A stretch of DNA of 64,000 nucleotides from positions 174,871 through 238,870 of the forward strand of contig WTPW01001095.1 in NCBI GenBank assembly GCA_009809945.1, given 5' to 3'. Position numbers and translations under genes: made by a program. This DNA is from Gigaspora margarita. Lineage: Eukaryota > Glomeromycota > Glomeromycetes > Diversisporales > Gigasporaceae. The notes beneath the pieces are model-generated. The model had not been told where the DNA came from. It worked only from the letters and a program-made list of their open reading frames with translations, and searched no databases. Below are positions 34,080 to 45,166 of this stretch, one piece after another. Numbering within the stretch: position 1 is the first letter of the stretch; each line of letters begins with the position of its first letter.

Positions 34080-34364
34080 CAGGATTGGTCAAATCACTAG
34101 TTAATCAAAAATTTACTGGACAAACTGGTCTGGTCAAATTGGTCAAATGGTCTGGTCAAATTGGTCAAATGGTTTAGTCTATTAATAAAATAAAGATAAC
34201 ATACAAATTAATATATACTATATAAATATATATGTATATATATACTATATATATTTAAATACCCTTTGACCAATTTGACCAACATCGAACCCTTTGACCA
34301 ACTAGTCAAATTGGTCAAACTGGTTTGGTCAAGCTTGACCATTAACCAGTCTGTGCCAATCCTG
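34080..34364. mobile_element. hAT-like MITE with GGTCAAATTGGTCAAA repeats
   Basis: Ends CAGGATTGG and CCAATCCTG. The right flank is AATACAAT (34365-34372). The left flank becomes AATACAAT once the pogo-like MITE and one TA are removed. The subterminal arms consist of tandem TGGTCAAAT words, plausible transposase-binding repeats. Confidence 0.85.
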
Positions 34365-34421
34365 AATACAATATATAATAATTGATATGTGTGTCACATG
34401 ATATACAATATATACTAGTAA

Positions 34422-34690
34422 TAGTGATTTAAGCCAGCTAATGCAGCTATAGCTAAGCCAGCTAATGTAATGTGATTAGCTGGCTAATGCAGCTAAAAGC
34501 TAACTATTATAGGAATTCGATAAATTCCAAAAGAAAAATAAATGGACATAAAGTACGGACCAAATATTCTGAAATATTCCAAATGCAGACCAATAGTTAG
34601 CCGTAAGCCAGCCGCTTAGCTGATAATTTAGTTGATAATTTAGTCGACTAACTAAACTAGCTGACTAAAAGCATGTGGCTTAAATCACTA
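34422..34690. mobile_element. hAT-like MITE with AGCTAA repeats
   Basis: Ends TAGTGATTTAAGCCA and GGCTTAAATCACTA, with a perfect 8-bp target duplication ACTAGTAA (34414-34421 and 34691-34698). The arms are full of TTAGCTGGCT/AGCTAATGCAGCTA words. The TAGTGAT end is shared with the 51.4-kb element. Confidence 0.9.
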
Positions 34691-35130
34691 ACTAGTAATG
34701 ATTAACATGCACATTACGTGACATATATATACTATGCGCAACATGTATATCACATAATATGTAACCATCATGTAATACAATAATAGAGAACTAACAACCA
34801 TTTTAATCTAACAAAATGCTAGTCTAAAAAATTTCACAGATTATATGACATTATGATCACAGGATTTTCTGATATTCATTTGGCGCAGTTTGAAATTTCA
34901 AATCAAGAATGAATGCATCAGTTATTCTTTGTTTTGCAAAGGATAGTTGATGCTTTCGCTATGGCTATCATCTTTGCTATAGTATTTTTTCTACTAAAGT
35001 ATAGAAAAAGACCTTTATCTAGTCTTATATCTTAACCCTAACTGTTAATATAAAAAAAGAACTGTATTGGACCCTAACTCAAATTGTACATATATATACA
35101 AATCTCTACTATATTACTAGATATCTTATA

Positions 35131-35469
35131 TGGGGTGCGGACAATAGAAACAGCCCTTTTTTACATATATCTTATTTTGAGATAATCAAGTTTAATCATT
35201 TGTTTTGATTTTCGGACTGATCCGGGATGAATCAAATTTCACGATTTTGATTGGTTAAAAGTAGCATGTGACTATCGGGTAATCACGTGTTGTGCTGTCT
35301 CTACGCAGACTCGTGTAATTTTTCTTTTACATTATCTTGAATTTTTATTATGCATATCAACTTTCATTTATAATTGAAAAGTATCAATCATGTCAAAATT
35401 TATATGAATCTATAAAAACTCATTTTTCAAAAATTGTAAAAATGTGCTGTTTTAATTGACCACACCCCA
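35131..35469. mobile_element. MITE X (TA target)
   Basis: Ends TGGGGTGCGGACAATAGAAA and the complement of TGGGGTGTGGTCAATTAAAA, TA on both sides, AT-rich interior. The TGGG start and TA target resemble MITE G. Confidence 0.75.
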
Positions 35470-35631
35470 TATAGGAATCACTTAAAACTAGGTCAATTGC
35501 AAGATCTGTTTGGTACAACTGCAAGTTTTTTGTTCACACAGATCATAATAAAGCAAAAAAGGTAAACAATGTGAAAAATATAAGAAATAAGAGTATCTAA
35601 ACCTAACATTAATAAATTATGCTGATTTTAC

Positions 35632-35790
35632 ATATAGAGCCTTCTAACTTTAGACCTATAGGCTTTAAACTGACCCTGACCCTAACCTTAATTTTAAATT
35701 CATGATGATGTAATATATAGAGCCTTCTAACTTTAGATCTATAGGCTCTAAACTAACTATGACTCTAACTTTAACGTTAATTTAAATGAT
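35632..35790. repeat. Two-unit tandem duplication
   Basis: TATAGAGCCTTCTAACTTTA then CTATAGGCT(C/T)TAAACT occurs twice (about 35633 and 35715), each followed by CCTGACCCTAACC-like words. Each unit is itself a near-palindrome. Confidence 0.65.
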
Positions 35791-36039
35791 AGCTTTAAGC
35801 GTCCCTATACATATTTTAATAACTACTATATTTGATATATAGCACCTAAACGAATATATGTATTTAAGCATAGTTTTAAGTCAAATGAATAACTCTAAAT
35901 TTTTAAATATACCAATTTCACTATTATATTATATAATAACAAGTCATAGCTTTTTAATAGGCAGAAAAATGCATTTTGCTTTAATAACTATTGGCAATTG
36001 ATAATCAATATACAAAAGCACAATTGACATACAATAAGA

Positions 36040-36650
36040 CGTATACAGTAATCATATTTTCATATTCTAACAATTCGTATACTTACTCTTTATATGAACT
36101 TGTTGCAATATTATGTCCTAGTTGCTTACAGAGCCCACAAGTGTATTGCCCATGTTTCTTGCTACTTTTTTCTGTTACAATATTTTTTATAATAACTTGC
36201 TGACTTTAATCTTCCCCTAGTGACCACTTTTCAAGAATTCTCAATCGATATAACATTACTTTCTACATTTTTAGTAGTATTTTCGTCTGCTATATCATCT
36301 TTACTAGCATGAATATTTTTTAAATAGGCTTCAAATAAACTAATAAATGCATAGTTGCAATGCAATATATACTTATTTACAGCAGTATGAGCAAGATCCC
36401 AAACTTTTCTATAAAAAGAAATTTTATCAACAAATGTTTCATTAATAGAGTCCTCAGTTTTATTACTAGCAAATGGTTGTAACCATGCAAATCAATGCTC
36501 ATCACTTTCTTCAGTGATATTCACATTATCAATCAAGTTATTAAATCGTTGACCAGAATATGAAGATTCTCTTGTTGCATCTAATCATCTGTCTCTCAGG
36601 ATCCATCTTGCTATCATATAATTTTTTTTAGTGATAAAACTGTTAAGCAG
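36040..36650 (-). pseudogene. MULE/FAR1-like transposase C-terminal remnant
   Basis: From about 36618 the minus strand reads MIARWILRDR, then LDATRESSYSGQRFNNLID, later DKISFYRKVWDLAHTAVNK, TRGRLKSASYY and, after one frameshift, a knuckle-like YTCGLCKQLGHNIATS. The last Cys of a CX2CX4HX4C-type motif is replaced by Ser. The basic GR.KSASYYK stretch plus a zinc knuckle at the C-terminus is the layout I associate with MULE/FAR1-type proteins of this fungal group; this is recall, not a search. Three in-frame TGA codons sit where Trp would be plausible. Non-functional as it stands. Confidence 0.5.
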
Positions 36651-36719
36651 AGAAAATTTGAAGTTGTAAGAATTGGTTTGAAAAAAAATTAATTTGCATG
36701 ATGAATTCAAGTATAAAAG

Positions 36720-37500
36720 TTTATTTAAGAACCCAACAAGCAAAATCCTAACAGCTATAAACCTAACTGCTATTCAAACCTATAATGTTCTTAACAGTAC
36801 ATTATTTATAAAGATGTTTTTACTTTCAAATAATCTAAAGAAATATCACAAAAACATATTAGTTTTATGATACAATTGAACAACTCAATGCATAAAGAGT
36901 TTATTCAAAATTTTACTAGTGAAATCCTGCCAACTATAAATCTAACTAACTGTTCAAACCTAATAGTGCATTATCCAAAAAGGCAGTTTCACTTTCAAAT
37001 AATCTAATTAAATATCACAAAAGTGCAGTTGTTTTATGATGTATTGAGCTAAGTGATATGTAATGAGTTTATTTAGAAACCCAACAAGTGAAATCCTGAT
37101 ATTCATAAAGCTGACTGTTCATACCTATAACATTTTTAATGATGCATTGAGCTAAGTGATGTGTAATGAGTTTATTTAGAAACCCAACAAGTAAAATCCT
37201 GATATTCATAAAGCTGACTGTTCATACCTATAACATTTTTAATGATGCATTGTTCAAAAAACCATTTTCTCTTTGGAATAACCTAAAAGAAAGACTGTGT
37301 TAGTTTTATATTGCAGTTGAGCGAAGCAATGTGTAATGGCGCATAAGTTAAATTTCTATACTTGACCAACTGCTGTACCTGCTTCGCTTACAGACTTCTG
37401 AATTCTGCAAATAAAATTGCTCTTGACTCGAAACAATCTAAAAAAAACAAACGTTCAAAAAAGAATATTAGTTTTATAGTACAATATATATAAAGTAATG
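36720..37500. repeat. Tandem repeat, ~170-bp unit (about five units)
   Basis: Each unit has AGTTTATTTAGAAACCCAAC, GTGAAATCCTGATATTCAT, CTTTCAAATAATCTAA and TTAGTTTTATGATACAATTG blocks. Units begin near 36718, 36897, 37068, 37166 and 37330. The 37068 unit is short (98 bp) and nearly identical to the start of the next, suggesting recent unequal exchange. The last unit is strongly diverged. Confidence 0.8.
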
Positions 37501-37589
37501 ATGATACGTATATATTTACCAGTAAATTCTGTAATAAAAATTTTCTTGATCGATATCATATAAGGATGATTGATATCATATGAGGGATG

Positions 37590-38450
37590 ATCAGCATTAT
37601 ATAAGAGGTGCACCATGGTGCATGGTGCACCAAATTATAATTCTCTTATTTTAATTCTATAAACTTTTATAATTGAAATAATAAATTTTATTGAGATTGA
37701 TCTAGTAATTATTAAGAATATTTTATTTAAAGATTTAAAAATATCAAAAAAAATATCAAAATATAGTTATAATTATGATTTTTAAATTTAAATAAAATTT
37801 TTTAATCTTAATAAAATATTAATTATTTTAATTCTATAAGCTTGTATAATTGAAATAAAAAATTTTATTGAATTTGATCTAGTAATTATTAAGAATATTT
37901 TATTTAAAGATTTAAAAATATCAAAAAAAATACTAAAATGTAGTTATAATTATGATTTTTAAATTTAAAAAAAATTTTTAATAAAAGTGGTTATAGATAT
38001 TATATAATATTTTAAAAAAAAAAAATTTTTGATATCTCATATTAAATATATAAATTTATAATAGGCAATCAAATTTCTTTTATATAAAAAAAAAAGGTAA
38101 CAATTAGACCAAATTTAATAATTTTTTTTATTTTAATTATACAGGCCTGTAGAATTAAAATAAAAAAATTTATCAAATTTTAATTGGTAGTTGTTAAGAA
38201 ATATTAATTAAACGTTAAAAAATTTAGTTTTAGCTTTTTTTTTACAAATAAATTTTTTTTAAATTTATATTTTATAATTTCAAAGAATTTAAAAAAACAA
38301 AAAATTTAGTTGAATTTGATTATAAAAATTTTTATTTAACTTTTAAACAATATTTTTATTAACTACTATCAAAATTCGATAAAATTTTTTTTGATGATAA
38401 ACTACTATATCCAACTTTTTTATTTCAATTATACAAGCTTATAGAATTAA
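37590..38450. repeat. AT-rich hairpin modules in tandem
   Basis: A palindromic GGTGCACCATGGTGCATGG tip (37607) is followed by two tandem ~170-bp copies (about 37655 and 37826). Each contains TTTTAATTCTATAAGCTTGT and TTGATCTAGTAATTATTAAG. Looser relatives lie near 38130 and 38400. The tip words recur near 33857. Confidence 0.6.
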
Positions 38451-38459
38451 ATTTAATCA

Positions 38460-40445
38460 TATAGTTCGTTGAAAAACTTAAATTTTAAAAAAGTATCGTC
38501 AAGTGTTGTTACGTAACACTTTGGTTGGCTGAGCACGAGTAGATCGTTAATGAACATACCAGATACGTAATCTGTTGCAAGTCCGTGCCAGGGGAATAAT
38601 ATGGTCATTTACCTGATCGAACCAATCAGAGAGCAGAATGCAGATAACGTGATTCAACCACCTGGCTGGCAGATATCGATATTTGTTTGGGCTGTTTGCT
38701 TTTCCGACGCAAAAATATCGATTTACCAATTTGACCCAAAAATATCGTTTTATATATGATCGATACAAATCGATATTATTCCCCTTCCCTGCCTGGCGTC
38801 TGGGGTAGTTGACGTGCCGCAAATTTATCACGTGATAAGTTAACGAAAGCTACGCCAGGGTGAGAAATACTCAAATAACGCTCCTTGAGTACGAAAATCT
38901 TGTATACGTTGCACGAACCGTGGCAAGTCTTACCTACCCGTTAACTGTTAGCGATAAATAGGTAGTAATACAACATTATTAAATTAAGTATATGCAAATT
39001 GGCCAATCATAATAGTGGATTCTGACCAGTTGAGAAAGTCTAAACATCCACATTTGGATTAATAAGAAATTCACAAAGTGATTTTACCTAAACCCGACCT
39101 GGGTCCTATATTTAATTAGGAATTTCCGGTCACGTGAATAGTGGCTTTATGAGCCAATAAGTGGTACAGGATACTAATTATAGCGAAAAACATTAATGGG
39201 ATTAACATTAAATATATTTTAGCCCTGGTGATTATGTTATTATGACGAAATAGTTTTTTTTTATAGCGATAGTGAGGGAAATTTTTAAGAATCTTTGGCT
39301 AGCGCAATTTTTATTTTTAGTACTAAAATTAAAATGTTAAATAATAATATCACAGCCTTTAGGTCCTTTTTTGTAAATCCATATAGTTGGGTAAAATCCC
39401 GACATTAAGTTACCGATGTTAACTTGCTTGTAAAAAAAAAAATTAACGCTAGGTATCCGAAAATTATCCTGCTTATGCATCAGCATTTCGTTTAGTAAGT
39501 TCATCTTATTGCATTCGTTTTTAAAGAAATCATGGATTTAACGTAAATGCTTTTTTTTTGGATCTCAGTTACTTTCTGTATGTCATAATTTCAGTGAATT
39601 AGGTGTCTTTGATTCATGCCACTGTCACAATATTAGCATCTCAATTTGGTTCTTCTTAAGAAGTTACTCCAAGGAAGTAATGATTAAAAATAATTATTGA
39701 TAAGGTTTATAAAGTGATAACAGTTTATTTGGTATGTGGTAGGGATTTTTTTTTATTTGCCTTTTTTTTTTCTTTTTTTTTCTTTTTCTTTTCATTTTTT
39801 TTAAATGTGGATTTATTAAAATCAAATTTTACTGATCCAATAAGATTAATTAAATGTGAATAATTCCATTCGAGATCCTCAATTCAATTTTCTAACCCAA
39901 CCTACTGAATCTTTGCCAAAAAACGTTCATCTGTACGTTATTTTGGGTACACCCATGTGCGTCATTTTGAAATTCAAATAACTTTCATGAGCATTATTTA
40001 ATATAGAAAATTATGTATATCAGGTGTTGCTTTTTATGGAGGAAATGTATAATAATATCCTGGGTTATTGGAATTGATTAATTTCCCGTGATCTTGATAT
40101 AGTGATCGTGGGATTATCCAAATACGGGCGTTATTTTAAGAAAATACGGGTATAAAACTCAATATTCCCGGGATTTTCGACGGCATGATGAACCAAAAAT
40201 AATTATATTTGGTTTTTTATTTGGCAACACTTGTCTAAAACAGTGATAAACACCGTGATTTTCGATGATTTTAGATCAGATACAGATAATGCCGAATGTT
40301 GAATAATCCCCGTAGATCTGGTAATACTTTTTTTTTTTTTTTTTTATGTCTGATTATTATTATTCTCATTTTAATTATTTTTGTTTAAGTTGAATTTTCC
40401 ATTGTTATGGGTTGATCCGTGACCCGTCGCCTGCTGCTGAAATAG
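38460..40445. other. Lower-repeat, slightly GC-richer sequence; no gene fixed
   Basis: 38500-38880 has several ATCGATATT words and an inverted pair GGGGAATAAT/ATTATTCCCC, perhaps an old foldback. 38900-40445 looks single-copy. No open frame long enough to call. Confidence 0.4.
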
Positions 40446-40562
40446 AAATTTAAAATCTCAATTCGTATAGCACAATCATCCGTACGACAAATCTTGCATA
40501 ATGTATATGATCGTTTACCGAATTTCAGTAAATACGCTAAATGTAGAGCGTGTGAAAAAAAG
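40446..40562 (+). CDS. Candidate internal exon, unrecognised gene
   Basis: A 117-bp open segment (39 codons, phase 0 to 0) lies between an acceptor (CTGAAATAG) and a donor (AAG|GTAATT). It reads KFKISIRIAQ, then VRQILHNVYDRLPNF and SKYAKCRACEKK. The amino-acid mix is protein-like and contains a CX2C pair, possibly half of a zinc finger. No partner exons were convincingly found upstream or downstream, so this could be a lone decayed exon. Confidence 0.3.
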
Positions 40563-41405
40563 GTAATTATTTATATATATTTAAATTTAACAATAATCAT
40601 TATGTATTTCCACTAAAATATTTTCTATTTTATAATTTTCAATACAATTCTTATATTTGGGAAAATTATAAAAATTGAAGATATACGCGATTTGTCAATT
40701 TTTTTACTATTTATTCGATTCACTGAGACAAAACGAATAACATAAACATTGTTCGATTTCGATTATCTATCTAGATTAAGGTTAATTTAAAAAATGTTTC
40801 GGAATGGATGAGAATAACGCGTAATCCCTTGATTAGAATCGACAATTTTTGCAACTTTTTTCATTTCATCTCGTGAGAAGAATTAAATGGTGCAAAAATT
40901 GCTCAAGTTTAATCAATGGATCCTAAACATTCATAGCCTAAAACGTTTCTTAAGCTAGGATTCATCATTCTAATAAAGATATTTTTTGACCAATAATCAG
41001 AATCGAACAATTTTATGCTATTCATCTCAGAAAAATATAACATTCGTTTCTAATTGAGTGGTTGTATTATAATCAAATCTTTTCAATTTGTTAAATATCC
41101 ATCCACCTTGTAGAAAACGTCCTTAGGGGAGTTATGAAGTTAGCTTATTATTCTTGATTCAGTGAATAGGCTGCATTGTGAACGTCACTGTGTGATGGTG
41201 TTATACAAGATAACTCTTGATCTAGACCTTTGATTTATGCCAGGTACAGTATATTAATATTTATATATATATATTTTTTTTAAAAAAAACCCCCCCAATA
41301 ATGTGTTGCTTTTTTGAGTAGGACATATTAAATATTCCCATAATACTATATCATTGTCAAATTTCACGGTAAAGTTTTATAAAAAAGCATCAAATTTATT
41401 ACTAA

Positions 41406-41626
41406 GGCCATACAAACTTAAATCGGTTCTCATGACATAAAATTTTTAAAAGTGATCCGGCAACCGACTTTTAATTTCATTTTTAAAAAATTTTAATATA
41501 TGCAAAACATATATAGACTTTTTAAAAAATTCATCGGATAGTAAATATACTTAAAATTTTTTTTAAGTTTTGTAAAATTTGACCTGACTGGGTTATGAGA
41601 ACCCGATTTTTTAAGGTTGTATGGCC
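41406..41626 (+). mobile_element. PIF/Harbinger-like MITE, copy 2 type
   Basis: 221 bp, ends GGCCATACAAACTTAAATC and TTTAAGGTTGTATGGCC, with TAA on both sides (41403-41405 and 41627-41629). TCGGTTCTCATGAC on the arm parallels TTGTTTCTCGTAAC at 5902-6129, so the two belong to one superfamily with different cores. Confidence 0.85.
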
Positions 41627-42064
41627 TAATCACCAATCCAAAAAATCTCGCTATCAGTGTTAGTGTTAGGGTTTGGGCGTATTTTTTGGTTTGATTTTAT
41701 GTCACACTTGATCTTGAAATTTAATTTAACCAGATAACGAAATTTAAGTTGGTGACGCTAAGGTTTTTTCGCGTTTTTGGCTTTTCTTAGGAGGCATAGA
41801 CAGATTGTTGACACTTCTATGGGTTTGGTCATAGGAATTTCTTTTGATAGGCTTACTAAAGTAGATGGTAGTTATAGAATCTTGATGGCTTATTTAAAGC
41901 TGTGTTTTCTATGCAATTCATGAATGTGTTCTAATTCAAATGTTTCCAATTCAAATGTTTCCAAAGGAAATCGATTTCAATTTCACCGTCCCGGGCATCT
42001 GAAAACTTATTACGTAATTAATCACTATATGATCATTGTTCTGACCGTTTGGAAATCAATATTA

Positions 42065-42185
42065 TGTAGGTACGTTCAAAGTACTATCGAAAAGATTGAA
42101 TACTTTCGAAAAGATTGAATACTATCGAAAAGATCTGTATATAATCGAAGAGATTTGAATATAATCGAAAAGATTAGAATACCGA
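42065..42185. repeat. Minisatellite, 19-21-bp units
   Basis: Five to six tandem units of AATACTATCGAAAAGATTG with small changes (TATAATCGAAGAGATTTG and similar). Confidence 0.85.
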
Positions 42186-43029
42186 TCGTAACCTGCTTAA
42201 GTTACGCAATTTATACCTGATTTTAACTCCAGTACGATAAAAGTTGAATTGTATTTAAGGGTTTTTTTTTAACAGTATTCATTTCTTATATTTGTATAGT
42301 CTATCTTCCTTAGATTCATTAGTCCGAGGCCAGGCTTGAATTAGTTTTTTCTTAGTTTTAACGCGTGATACACATTCGATATCATTTATCAAGAGGTAGA
42401 ATTGTCGAACTTTTGGATATATATAGAAATTTGATGGTACCTAGATTATGGTAATCGGTTCATCAAAAAAATGACGAAGCTTTATTAATTGCAGATTATC
42501 ACTTACGATTTTATTTTATTATTAATTGGATGAACAATGAAGAATTACCTACTCATATGAATGCGAATGTCGAACTCATTTCGACAGGCATAAAGTAATC
42601 GGTAAAACGAAATGTTGGCACCGACGATCATTTTCCCAACGTTCTGGCCTGGGAAATGAAATCCATGGAAAAGGTCAAGTGCTCTATTACTTAAGCATGT
42701 GATTGTTTCCATTTTTCAAATCGTTAAACCTTTTTATATAAGAAGTTTTAAAAAAAATTTTGACAGATTTATAGCGCAATGTAGTTCTATAAATTTATCA
42801 TTCTGTATATAAAAATTAACGATTTGAAAGTTAATATTGTTATATGGCTTTAGTATCATACGGATTTCATAATTTCAACTCACCGTAAAATTTAAAAATT
42901 AAATAATTCTTATAGGAGCCTGCCATGAAGAACAAAGTTTTAGGTCAGTTTTTTTGACATCTTACTTGAAGGGTTTGAAGATACTGGGCCAATCTTGTGA
43001 TTTAAAATATCGACTACTTGAATCAACAA

Positions 43030-43038
43030 TATATAAGG
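43030..43038 (+). promoter_or_regulatory. Possible TATA box
   Basis: TATATAAGG about 84 bp before the first ATG of the short spliced frame at 43122. Weak evidence in such AT-rich DNA. Confidence 0.25.
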
Positions 43039-43121
43039 ACAAAAATACGTGTTTCGTAATTGCTGCGCGGAAACTAATTATTGCAAAAATTTAAATCACA
43101 CAATCATATTAAATTGTCAAG

Positions 43122-43537
43122 ATGATGCACGGTAAGTATGAAATTATATGTCCCTTTCTATCAAATCCATCCGATTGACATAATAATTATTATATATTAC
43201 TAATTATTGCTTATTACGACTAATTATTATTTGTGATACACAAATGCAATTTGAATAATATATAATCAAATAGCATTTTGATAATACAACAAATCTTTAA
43301 TTATTCTTACTTATTACACAAAAAAATTGTGCTAATGATGGTAATAATAATGTTAGTTAATACTGTAATAATAAGCAATAACATGCACTATAATCACTCA
43401 TGTCTAACCATGTATAACTGTATCTGTCAGATTTCGAACTTATTATAGAAATCCTCAAAATTCCGTGCTGGAAATCAATTATTCAAAATTGCTTTAACAA
43501 ATCGTATTTGGGATGTTCCATATTATGTGACGAATAG
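43122..43537 (+). CDS. Candidate small two-exon gene (38 aa), unrecognised
   Basis: Exon 1 is 43122-43131 (ATGATGCACG) and ends at a consensus donor GTAAGTATG. A 299-bp intron ends TATCTGTCAG. Exon 2 is 43431-43537, stop TAG at 43535. The joined frame reads MMHDFELIIEILKIPCWKS, then IIQNCFNKSYLGCSILCDE. The splice sites and TATA-like box are good for this genome, but the frame is short and its end runs into the foldback at 43505. Chance is not excluded. No signal peptide or domain recognised. Confidence 0.2.
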
Positions 43538-43630
43538 TATCACACGATTTTCGGTAACGGTAACGGTAATAAGCAATAATACTTAATCTGATTCTAGCCA
43601 TCACATAATCCAAAATGTCCCAAATAGCTT
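43505..43630. mobile_element. Small foldback MITE
   Basis: Ends TTTGGGATGTTCCATATTAT and the complement of TTTGGGACATTTTGGATTAT, flanked by TA. The centre has tandem GGTAAC words. Confidence 0.55.
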
Positions 43631-43974
43631 GGGTAACATCGCTAATCGTAACCATTAAGTAAGAATATTCGTATGATATTTTCGAAAAATTATGAATTTA
43701 TTTGAATTTATTAAAAATACATTCTAATTTAAATTCAGCCAGCAGATTCTGAATTTAGAATAATCCTCTTGCAAAAAAAAAAAAAAAAAAATGCAGAACA
43801 AAGAATCGGGAGACTTGTTGATTCAACCAGAACATCTCAACGTTGATCATTTGGCTCAGTCCTTCTACAACATATAGATGTATAGTCATTCCTAGTTTTT
43901 AGGTTTCTTTATTATTTCATCCGATGGAGCCTTTGCTAAGATGATGGTCCTTCGGGTCTTATGAATAACATTTA

Positions 43975-44075
43975 ACTTTTTTAGCCAACTAATGATCCAA
44001 TCCGAATAAACTTTTTTTATTTCATAAATGAAAAAAAAAAGTTTATTCGAATTAAATTAGTTAACAAATTTAAAT
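43975..44075. repeat. Short palindrome
   Basis: CGAATAAACTTTTTTTATTT is followed within a few bases by its inverse (AAAAGTTTATTCG). Confidence 0.6.
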
Positions 44076-44987
44076 TTTATTCATAAAATCTATATAGTTT
44101 TGGCAGCCATTTCCCAGAAAAAAAAACTAAATCTCTACTCACCTTGAGGGCTATGTGGTCTAATTTGCTAGTATAATGTATTCGGCATTCCAATAAACAT
44201 CACTTTAATCTTTTATTCTCTTAAAACACGACAACTATAAGGTATGAAAAATCTAAGGTTATTATCATGGATATAACATCAGAAATCACGAGTTTAACTA
44301 ATTTAACGCTATCTAATCTAGTATAGGTTTATTAACAACAGTTTTTTCATTTAATGAACAAACCGAATCAAATATTCTAATTTCTTTGAACTCAATATAT
44401 ATATAATATCAAAAGTTACCTTATTATGTCCAAGTTCAATTTCTTAAACCTACGGTTATGGATTATCGAAGAATTGTCTGAAATAGGTATACACATCGGT
44501 TCTTTCTGTCGTATCAGTCAATATGGCGAGCCAGATTTACAACCTGTGCAAGAATTTTTGAATATCATTTAAACAATATCCCGGATGTCATAGAAAGATT
44601 AAAAAGATTAAAAGGTATGATATTTGTACAGATTATGTCTCCAGGTATGATACAGAAAAAATGTTAGGGGTGCGGTACAGGTACAGAAAATGACCACACT
44701 TAGATATATATATGTTTAGTTTAAAGCCAATTTACATATATGTACCCGGAAAAGTGTTTTTTTTTTTTTNTNCAAACCTTTTTTTACTGTACCATGCTAT
44801 AATAGTATAATTGAAAATTTTTATGATGTAATAATTGCGTTATGCAAACATGTTTACATTTTAAGATCTTAAACTTATGTACTTTTTCTTCAATAAATGT
44901 TCATCATTGTACAAATAAGATTAACGCATCTCTAGTTTGGCACGAGCCTAATTCAGATTTTCACACGTCTAGTTCACAAATTTACAT

Positions 44988-45166
44988 CTTCGATTGTCAT
45001 CAGTTGCCCGGGTTAGGGTTACTAATAAGATCTGGGTAGTGTGCTACTTTTATTATTTAATAACAGATCAGCTCGATTGTCATCAGTTGACCGGGTTAGG
45101 GGTTACCGATAAGATCTGGACGGCATGCCACTTCTATTATTTTCTATTATTTAATAACAGACCTTT
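44988..45166. repeat. Tandem duplication, ~85-90 bp
   Basis: Two adjacent copies of GATTGTCATCAGTTG(C/A)CCG, GGTTAGGG(G)TTAC, ATAAGATCTGG and TTATTTAATAACAGA. The second has a 5-10-bp expansion. The 44842-45039 frame crosses this and is not called. Confidence 0.8.
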
